This document shows positions 17,615 to 29,600 of a stretch of 35,288 bases of DNA, piece after piece. Positions within the stretch are counted from its first letter, which is position 1; each line of letters starts with the position of its first letter. The position numbers and the translations under genes are program-made. The stretch lies in the IMG/VR virus record IMGVR_UViG_3300030108_005274, positions 1-35,288 of that record; one strand, given 5' to 3'. Under the pieces are notes generated by a model. That model made no database searches. It had not been told where the DNA came from and was given only the letters and a program-made list of their open reading frames with translations. Source of the DNA: a virus.

Positions 17615-20600
17615 TTATATAAGATTAGTTTTTAATGCTCCAGTTTTTCTGAGAGTATCGTCTCCTGATCTTCTAATCACAGTTGGGAAGGTTGATAATC
17701 CCACATCAACAGTTAAACCTGTAACTCCAATTGATATTGGATTCGAAGACCTTGATATACTTGATATTTTTCCTAATGAAAATTTACCAACTGGTACACC
17801 AGCAGTCTCAGTTGTTGCTATCCCAACTGTATTAGTGTCAATGGTGCAAGTAATAATACCAGTGATAACATTACCTCCTCCAACTACCCCCAACGTTGTT
17901 ATTCCTGCAACGATATAAACATTATCAACAAAAGTCGTACCAATACCTACTACATTTGTATTTGTTACATCAGTCGATGTAACACCATTTCCAACAGTGG
18001 TGTCATATACGAATAATGGATCACCAATTGTGATAGGTACTAACCCCTCAGTATTTATACCTGTAAATTTGATTGCTAATGCTGAGTTGAATATTGTTGT
18101 TCCTATACCTGTTATAATACCTGATGTATTTTCAAAAACAATACTAGTACCAGTTATTGTTTCATCAACTATGGGTGATTTAGGAGCAAGAACTTTAGGT
18201 GGATTAGTATTTGTGTAACCTGAACCAGGATTTGTGATATTAATTGGTAAACTAACTGATCCATTTGTTATAGTTGCTGTTGCAGTTGCAGTTGTTCCAA
18301 ATCCAATTGTTCCATCATTCATTGTAAAAGATGTAATTCCTGTAGTGGGTATGCCTATTGATAACTGTATTGTTGATTCGGTATATCCAGATCCAGCATT
18401 GACTATACTTAAGGATTGAATTGTTCCAATTCCTGATACAATAGCAGTTAAAGCAGCTGCTACAGGATTACCTACCCCTGAAACTAAAGTTAAATCGAAA
18501 TTTGGACTAGATTCATTTTCATAATTAAATAATGATGCATCATCGACAAATATTTCTGCATTAGAATTTGTAATATTACCAATCACCTTCGCAGAAGGAA
18601 AAACTAAAGTCTCAATTAATTGTCTTGTTTTTGGAATTTTTTCATCATTGACAGCTAAATCTCTCTTTTGTTTTAATAAATCTAAAGGTTTAAAATCAAC
18701 TTCATTTATTCCCTGACCAAAGTAAATATTTGTTTCAATTTCGTCTGAGTCTTTTATATCAAAAATTACTCTAGGATCTTGAGATTTACTGGTTACTAGA
18801 CCTGCGTTTTTAACTATTTGAACTGTATCACCTTTTTCAATAGGTGATGTCTCAGCATCTACTTGTATTGAATCTGTTCCAGCAGTGCCTCTATAAAAAT
18901 ATATTTGTATATCATCATCTTTTTCTGGTGGAGTTGTAAATGTTAAAGATGTGCCACCTTCAAAGACATAATTTTTAGTTGGTTCTTGTAGAACACCATT
19001 TCTAAAAATTATTAAAACATTTGATATATCACCAGTAAATAAATTTCCTTCCTCTACACTTATTTGCTCTTGATTGTATTTAATAGGAAATCTTACTCTT
19101 GATCCGTTTTGCAAATCCTTTATTGAATCAATAAAATCAAATTCTCCAAATTGGAAAAAACTAAATCTATCATTAAAAATTCTTCTTACCTCTAATTCAA
19201 AATTATGAATTGGTGAAGCAAAATTTCGATCAGTGACAAGACCAACTACCGTAAATTTGTCACCAAATTTAAATGCATTTCCATTTCCATTTACTTTAAA
19301 GTTTTTAACTTCAAATAAGGTAGAGCCTATGCCAACATTTGTCGAAACTGCTCCTACATTCAAATCAACTGTTATGTTTTCACCAGTATTGGTTGTCAAA
19401 CCCTCTCCAAGTCTTGAAATTCCTGTTATTCCTAAACCAGAGTATGAAGGTGAAGATACAAAAATTTTCGGATCTTTATAGTTTGAACCTGCTGCAGCGA
19501 TTGTAAAAATTACCGTTCCACCAATTCCTGCTATAGCAGTTATATTTGCACCTGATCCTACATTTGTACCAACATTAACACTAAATCTGTCATCATCTAC
19601 TTTTGTAACACTTAATGATGCACCACCTCCGGCAGGGTCAGTGGGTCTAGGATAAGGGTGATCGGAAAAGAAATTATCTTTAGAACATTTAAATATAATT
19701 GAATATTGATCCAAAGTTATAGTATCACTTGTTGATAAATCATGATCTGCCACAGTGAACGTAACAATTCCTGATACAGGATCATAGATAGCATTTGTGG
19801 GTGTTAATTGTGCTAGATAACCACTGGTTCTATTAATAGCACCAGTATTTGCAGATACAAATCTATGAATATAACCTGGATCAAAAACTGTGACTCCAAT
19901 ACCACCAATTCCATTATAACCTGATCCAAAAGTAAGATCTCCATAGTATGGATATATTAAACCCGATGGTCCAGATGGTGATGGATTGTATAAATGCGAA
20001 GTAGCTCTTACACCAAGATTTACTCCAATTATGTTAGTGGCTGCAACAGAGACAACTGAGAAAGTTCCTCCAATCGATAGACCTCCACTAAATGGTACAT
20101 TTATTAATTGAACTTCATCTTGACTCTGTTCACCAAAAACCCAATCAGGATCGATTTCAGTAGTAATTGTGCAAATACCAGTTGTCCCGTTATAAAAAGC
20201 TGTAATAATACCTAATGATGCCCCAGTTGTAGCAACACCAACAATTCCACTAATTTGTCCACTATTTAAGACAGGTCTTACTTTAGCACCTGCTAAAGGT
20301 GCAAATCCTAATCCTGAACTTGATCCTAAAGATACTATGACACCTCCTCTTGGTAGTTGATTTTGATTAACATCCTCATCACTTATTACAAGTTCGTTAT
20401 CAACAGTTAAACCAGTAAAGTTTATAGTGGTAACACCCGCATTTGAATCTTGAGTTACATTAAAATTACCATTAGGATTATTAAATGTGGATGGATTTTG
20501 GAAAATACCATTTAAAAGCATTAATCCATTTCCAGTTGTTCCAACTCCAATCGTGTTTGCACCTCCAACAGTTAGATTAAATGTTGAATTAATACCTGTA

Positions 20601-23600
20601 AATTTATCTGAAATATCATCAAATATCACATTTGTATCATAATTATTTCTAAAGTATACTCTACCTGCAAAAGTTGAACGTGGAAACGGTAAATTACTAA
20701 AAGTATCTGATCCTTGTGGATTTCCTATTGGAGAATTTGTAAAATGAATTGTGCTTTCTTCAATATTAAATGAACCTGTAAAAAACTTAATAGTGGTTGC
20801 ATCATTATGAGAAGAAGATTTACTTCCTAAAGAGGCACGATCAACTTGAATTAATGGAAATGTTCCAATACCTGGTGTAATTGGTCCTGAGAAAGAAGTT
20901 CCTACACCGACATTGTTTATTATCATAAACTCATCATCAATTTTAATTACATCTTCAATTAAAACAGACGAAATACCACTAAGTGAAAATATACTACTTG
21001 AAGCACCAATATTACCATTGTTATTAAGAAGAGTTTGAGTTAAATTTTTAACTGCTATCGGATCCTGCATCAATCCATCAATAGTAATAATTGATTTTTC
21101 ATTTCTCTTTGACATGGTAAATTTGTGAGCATTTCCTTCACCTAAGTCTGTAAATGTAACTGCAGTTCCTGCCCGTGTCGTTGAAATCTGAAAAGTATTT
21201 TCACTAGTTTTAATACAAAATACATTGCTTACCTCTGTTAAAACAGTGTTTATACCTGCTGATACATTTTTGTATACGAGTGATGATGTTCCAACACCAA
21301 CAACTGTTGAATCTGGTTTATACACCAATTCCTCATTATTTCTGAAAAAATGATCATTTATAGTAAATATACCAGTCGATGCTTCTAAGGTATTTGATGG
21401 ATTAAAAGTTTTACTAAAAATAGGGATATCATTTGATTTTAATTTAAAATCAGTTTTGTTAATTCTTACGCCATTGACTGCATTAAAGAATTTTAAATCA
21501 ATCGACTCTCTTATTGAACCATACTCAAAATCATTTGCCACATTTTCAGTATCATTTAAATTATAAAAACATTGATTAAATGTTTTTATAGTGCTTATAC
21601 CAGTCAAATTATCAGGATAAAAATTAATTTTGACATTGGATCCGTCATATACTCCACCAAATGTTCCTAGTCCAATATTATCATCAAATAATGATGTAGA
21701 TCCAACTGATAAAAATTGTGCTGGTTGAGTGAAAACTTGAGATCCATCATTTATCGAATAAACTTGATGTAAAGCTTTGGAAGATCCTATGCTTACCTCA
21801 ACAACTGATTTAAAAGCATTGAATAAATTTTTATCTAAATCGATTATTGAAGTTGTTCCTATACCTGCTGTTGTTATACCTTGATATAAAACACTTCTCT
21901 CTTGTCCTCCTATTTGATCATTAGATAAAAATCTATGCTCACCATTTCCTAATCCAGTTGTTCCAATACCTATTACTTTTGATTTTATTAATAAAACTTC
22001 ATCTTCAGTATCATTATAAAAACTTAATGATAGATTACCATTTGATAAACCACCACTAAAAATACCTACTCTATCATTAGTAATATTATTATCTGAATAA
22101 TATTCAGAATAATAAGAATTAACAGTATCATGAGTTAAATATGATTCAATAAATTCAACCTCATTACTTGTTATGATTTGTGTATTTACAAAGTATGATT
22201 CAAATTGATTAGATGGAAGTGAAACAATCGTTGACGTAATTCCCGGTTCAACTTTACCTTCCGAGGATAAAATTCTGATAACACCTAAACTTTGTGAACT
22301 AATTCCACTTGTGGTAGGTGCTGAAATAATTTGGTTAGAAGAAGTAAATTTATTTTCTATTATTTTAAAATCATAATCGGTACCAAATTTATCTTTGGGA
22401 GTATATCTTAATACATTATCTCCTGCTTCATTTGTTGCGATGGAAAAATCTCCAAGTGTTTCATTTTCTGCAGTAATTTGATTATTTCCAATGTTATTTA
22501 ATTTAGATTTAACAATTAAAGCATTTTTTGATCCATCAGCAGCATCTGGTGAAATTAGTAATATTACTTCTTGTAATTCTAACTCTGTTCCAATAAAACT
22601 ATTCACTCTAACGAGAAGGTTTGTAAAGGATTTTACTTGATTTAAATTTAAAATATCTAAAAATGTATCAGGTTCTCCGTCAGTATTTGAGAATTCTTTA
22701 CTTACATCATCAATAGTAAGAACATTGTTAGTGTTACATTGAACATAGTCAGTAAGTCTGATAGTTTTTAACTCTAAAAACTTTGAAGAATTATTAACGG
22801 GATCTTTATCTCTTGATAAATCAATATTTTTGATAGTATCAACCCTTTTATCGTCAACTATGTTTATAGTAATTGATGTTATAGATGTAGATCCTATTCC
22901 AACACTTGTTGATGATGAAATTTCAGTATCAGCAAAATTTTTCAGACCTGAAGTATGAAGTATATCATTAACAGGAGTCTCAAATTTATTCCATGGTATT
23001 TCACTCTTAACAGAATATGATAAATTTTGATAATAATTATTATCGGAAGTAACCTGATTATCAACACTTAATTTACCAACTTCATCATCCCATCCAATAT
23101 TTTTTCTGGTTGAAAAATCTATTTTAAAAATACCTTTACTTTCGTTTATTTCTCTTACTTCAGCTTTTGAATTTGAATATTGACCAACGATAATATCACC
23201 TACTTTTAAGTCATATGAACCAATAACTTTAATATAATTATCATTATATTTTGATATGAATAAATCTTTGATTTGAGAATTTACCTTTAATCTTTCTCCA
23301 TCTGTGAATTTAGATTTGACTATATTATAATCAAAAGTAGGATATCTGGATTTGTTGATGATAGTAGCAAAATTATTTTGATTTGTAACTGCAATTCCTA
23401 CATATGTGCTTACACCTGTATTATCAACACTACCTGTAGTGGATATTCCTAATACAGAGACAATTACTTTTCTTGGGTTTGTATTTTTATTATATTCAGA
23501 TACTCTTAAGAAAGAATATTTATAATCGGATGAATTATGTCCACTACCAACAAAAGGTAGATTTTCTCCAGTTTCATTGTTTACTCCGACATATCTTTGA

Positions 23601-26600
23601 ACTCCCTCTATAAAAACTTCATCTCCGGCTGCAAAAGGTTCAATATTAAATCCATTTAATGGAGTTGATATAAAGCATGTAAATGAAGTTCCAACACTGT
23701 TATCAAAATCAATTGATTTTATAGAAACACCATTAGTGTTATTTGTTGTAATTATTTTTACTCTCTCATCAGGTAATCCATTTGGTTTATCATTAATTAT
23801 AACGTTTGATATTGTACTTTGATTCATTACAACTTCTAAATATCCACTGTTTATTTCTAAACCTGTATTTGGATCAACGATTATTATTTTAGGAGCATCA
23901 CTATAATTTTGTCCCCCAGATGTTACAGTGATAATTCCTATAGTATTTCCATTTGATGTCCTAATTATTGGAGATACGGGTGCACTAGGGTTTAAAGTTT
24001 TATCTGTTGAGTATTCAAAACTATCATTTAAAATTCTTACCTCTTTTATTTTACCTATTGAATTTGATAGTAAATCAACAGTTGCATCTGAGGCAATCGT
24101 AGAAGACGATCCAGAGAGCACTGGGAGTTTTTTATATCCTGTTCCCCCTGATACTAATTGAACATCTCCTATGCCGTCTTGAGAGGAAATAGAAGTTGTT
24201 TTATAAGAAATTGATTTTGATTTAGAAATTATATTTTGATTAAAATCATTTGTATTATAAGATAATCTCTCTGGATTTTTATCTAAAAATATATCAAATG
24301 TAGTTGAACCAATTGATGAAACTTTGTAATCTCCAGTGTAATTACTGTTTACATAATTTATTTGATTATTATCAATTACTTCTGTGTCTACTGTATTGAT
24401 ATATCCAGATTTTTCTAAATTATAGTATAATTTAGAGGGTAATGAAGTGGAAAATCCAACAGTCAATGATGATCCTACTCGAATCACATTAAATTCAGTT
24501 GATGAACCTGCTGATATGATTTCATTATTAAAATCATTATCAAAATATACTTTAAATTCATAATTATTAAGTGAAGAATCTGATAAATCAAAAACAATAT
24601 TATTATTTTTTACCACATCTATACGTGGATTTATTTTAGATAATGTCTGTGTTGATCCCCCAGTTGAACCTAACCCAACTACTACTGGAGGTTTACTTTG
24701 AGAATCAAGGTAACTCTCTGTAAGTTTAAAATTATTATCATCAACCTTAAATACAAAATATTCTTTATTAACAAGACCTTGTGGTGCTAAGTTAGAATTG
24801 TATTTTATTTTATCCCCAGTATTTAAATTATGGGATTGTACAGTAAAGGTGTTTGTGGTTGTATTAATGCCAGTTGAATTTAATCCTATTTGATCAAATA
24901 ATAGATATCCAGTTCCTAAATCACGTTTAACACTTACTGTTGATAGGGTTCCAATCCCTACATTCAAACCAGGTTTAACATTTAATGTAATTTGATCATT
25001 CAATGATAAAGTATGTGAAGTGCTTAAGGTTACCTTTGTATTAAATTTTTTAATATTTCCTGTAATCTGATTGAAATCACTTTCGAATAAATATTCATCA
25101 CTATCATTACCAACAGATATTGATCTAAAAAATAATTCACTAAATGTTGCACCAATTCCTGTTTTTAATCCTATTAAATCTTTCCCACTATTAACAACGT
25201 GTAAATTATTTGTTGGTAAATTAAATATTGCAGATGTTGGAGTTGTTGACACAGAAATTTGAGATTTACCAGTTGGTATCGATAAATTTATTTTTTGATT
25301 ATTAAAGAATGGATGATTACTTAGTAATATTTTTTGTGTAGGTATATTTCTATTAACTGTACTATCCAAAAATACAAAGGAAGTCTGATGATTAAATCCT
25401 GGTGTAGTGCCAACTCCAACAGATTTTGTTGGGTTGAAAAATATTTTATCATTTCTCTTAGAATCGAAGTATGATACTTTTTCATTTATTGTAAATGTAT
25501 TTGATTCAAAGACAATTGGTGATGTAGCTGAATGTGAAGTTCCTGTTACTGACCTTTTTATTCTCAAAACATTGTTATCAAAAACATTCAAAATTTTCAT
25601 TGTTTCGATGCCAACTCGTATGCTTCCTCCTATTGATACATTTTCAGGTATACTTGATACAGTAATTTCTGTTGTCAAACCTGCAGTTACAGTAGAATTG
25701 ATAGTTGATATATTTTTTGATACGAAAGAAGATACCCCTATTATATTAAACTGATCTAAATTAATAATATCTGTAGATAATCCTGACAATACCACCGAAT
25801 CTTTATTATTTAAATTGTGTGGAATATCAGTATCAACAATTAATTGATCTTGATTCCAAATTAATATTGCGTTATTAATTTGATTAACTGTGGTATCAAG
25901 ATTTGTTATCTCTTTACCCTTCAATTTTGATACTCTTACATTCAATCCATCACCACTTGTGTTCGTATTGTCAAAGATTAAATTATCATTAACTTTATAA
26001 TTTTGCCCTGAATTAACAACTTTTATATTTTCCACTGTCCCCGAAGACACAGATTCTACTATGCTTTTTTGTTGTGTTATCTCATTAGTTTCAACTAAAA
26101 AATCATTATCAGCAAAAGAATCTGATACTTTATATGGGAATGTATTTCTTTTAAAACTGGAAGAATTCAAATCGTATGATTGATTGAAAGGTGAGAAATT
26201 AGATTCAATTGATTTTGATCTAAATTTATTACCTATAAAATATGGGAAAGTTGAAATTCCAGCATTAGTAATAGTTGCATGATAAGCATATACACCATTT
26301 GGAAAATCATCATTGATTTCATATCTACCGTTAAATATATCTAAATCACCACTATCATCAAATTTATAATCTTCTACAAAAAATTTTTCTGGGAAAACTG
26401 TTAAACTCGGTCTATCAACATAATTCGTATCAACATTGTAACTAGATGTCAATAATCTTACTGAACCACTTTTATCTGCGTTCTTACCATAAGGACCATA
26501 AATTGGGTTGCCATCATAAGCCCAACCTATGATAGGTGATGCTTCACTACCTCCATCATCAAACGTAACAGTGCTATATCCACATACAGTATACTTTAAT

Positions 26601-29600
26601 TTACCTTCACCTTTAGATAATGATGCATTTGTTGAATTATTATAATTTTTGTTTAATGATAAAGATCTGACATCTGCATCAAAAATAAAATCTGATCCTG
26701 AGGGTTTAACAGTGATCGTGGAATCAGTTGAATATCCTAAACCAGGATTAATTACAATTACATCAGTTATTTTTTGATTTGTTATTATTGGTCTTAATAC
26801 TGCTCCAGATCCGTTTTTATCATTAACAATAAGGTCAGGAGATGAAAAGTATTCCGTTCCACCATAATCAATACTAACAGAATCTACTTGACCATTAAGT
26901 ATATTTAATTTTAATGCAGCATCTTTTCCATTTTTTATTGAAATGGTGGGTTTTTTATGGTAATTTAATATAGTTGAACCATATCCAGTGCCATTCTCAT
27001 AAAGATATAAATTTGTTACAGAACCTTTAACCACAGGGGTCAATTCAACTGTTTGTAGTGAAGTCGTGCCCAGACCAACCGACGTGAAATTGATAAATGC
27101 CTTTATTTTTGGATAACTAAATTGTTGAAATCCAGTTCCAGTTGATGATATTTCTACTATGTCATCTCTTTCAAAATTCGAGGTAATTGTACCACCAATA
27201 CCTGCATCATATAATTGAAATTTATTTTCATCTAATTTTTTTACAAAATAATCATTAGTAGTGCTTAGTCCAGAAATGAATTCAGGTTGTGTTGTCCCTA
27301 ATCCAACAGCATTGGAGTATTGAACTACATCACCAGTTTCAAATCCGTGATTTGTAAATTGAATTGCATTATAATTAGTTAAAATTCCAGTTGGTTTTAC
27401 TAATAGTTTTTTATTTCTATAATTTTCACCAGGATTTATTACTTTTACCTCTGACAAATTATTTTTTGATGAACTTAATCTAAATTTTTGAATGCCACTA
27501 CCACCACTCACTAGATTAATTGGATTTGTGCTTGTCCTTTGATCTTCAGAAGTATTATATAATCTTATTGTCTTATTATTAAGAACTGATGCAAAATAAT
27601 TTGCACCACTTAGTAAAGTTGTTGATGCAATGGACACAGAAGTGTTATTTTGATTATCGTATACAATCTCCTGACCATCAACAAAATTATGCTCTTTTAA
27701 AAATGTTATTGTGTTTATTGAAGTATTAATCCCACCACCAGTTAACGTTGTTCTTGAATCAAAAATAACACTTCTAAATCTTTTAACAATAATTGGTTCT
27801 AGCACACAATTAGAACCATTACCACCAGTCACTCCTATTGAAACTACTTCATTTATATCAAAATCTTGAGGATCTACAAAAACTGTTTTAACAGATCCAT
27901 TTATTACTGGTTGAACTAAAGCAGTTGTTCCTATTCCAGTTGATACTGTAAATTTTGGTTCATCTACGACATCAAAATTAGCACCAGCACTTAAAACAGA
28001 AGTTGAGTTTAAAGGACCAAAATATACTTTATCATTTGATTTATAATTTGATATTTCAACACCATTTATTAAAATTCCTATTTGACCTGGATTAGTGGTT
28101 TCACCTTTTCCTGTTGATAAATCTTGTTTTAATGGGAATTTTTTTAATAATTTTTGAGGTGTAATTAATTTATCTTTATGATCAATTAAAGTAAATACAT
28201 GAGTAGAAATTCCAGTGGGTGGTGTGAAAGATATGAACGAATCACTTGGTATGCTAGATCTTGAATTGTATAATTTAATCTTTTTTGAATTATCATCTAT
28301 TTTATTTTTTATAAAATATGAACCTGTCTCAAGTCCAACTAAAGGTTCACCACTTGGTTGATAAAATACCTCTGTTCCGGTTAAAAAACTAACATTTTCT
28401 TCAAATGTTATGGTTGTAAATTCTTCTAAATCATTTTTATCAGTTAATTGACCTTGAGTGTTAATTCCAATCCTCAATGTTTCTTCATTTATCCGTGTCT
28501 CAATCAATTCTGTAAATGGAAATTTTTTAGTGATTAAACTCTCATTATAAGATGGTAATGAATTTGATGCCACATAAGCAAAATCATCAAATTCATCAAT
28601 ATATACATTTTGAATATCTGATGTAATTATATTATTTCCATATGATATTTGTGCAGCATTTACATCGGAAAATGCTTTATTAAGTTTTCTGCGTATTTTA
28701 TATTTTTCACCTGTTGTTCGTATAAAGTCAAATCTTTCTAAACTTACGGTATTATCATCAATTATTTTATTTACGTAAGGAATATCATCATTATCTAGTG
28801 GATATACAACTTCATTTGTTCCCGTTTTTAATAACTCTATTTTGTCTCCTTCTTTTAAACTTGATTTGTCAATTTTGCTAAACAAGGTTATGGTAGAACT
28901 ACTAGTAAATTGATCTATTTCATAAGTTGAACTAGTATTATAAATCCAAGAATTTGCAAATGTTTGTTTATAATTTTTTACTGTAGGATTTATTATTTTA
29001 TCACCGATACTTTTGACAAATAATTCATCATTTTCTTCAACATCCAACGATGATATATTTTTATATTCATTTAAAACACCAGTAAATCTTAATTCTACTT
29101 TTTTACTTAGATCTCCATTTTCATAAGCATAGTAAACTTCACTAGATCTAATATTATCAGTTGGTGAAATTGTTGGTACATCTTTACAATCTAAAAATTG
29201 ATTAACTGTTTTACTACCATAAGAAAATGTGTTTGATCCAGAAACTAATAATCCTGATGTTGCAAATCCAACAGTTGAATCTACAGTAACAACTGATGAG
29301 TCTTTTGATATCGTCTCAAGACATTTTGTATTAGGAATTATGGTAAAATCATCAGATATTTCTGATTCATTATTAAAACCAACAAAAAGTTCAAATTTAA
29401 AATATTGTTTATCATTTCTTGTGAATGGTTCAACCTGTGAAATAGATGTATTAATATCTAAATTCAAATCACTTTTAAATAATGATTGACCAATGAGAAG
29501 TAAAGGATTTCCTGATATTACTTCTGCAATCGCAACATCTCTTCTCACATACTTTGCTGTCGATGGTTTAATCAGAAATTCTTCTAAATTTATTACTTTT

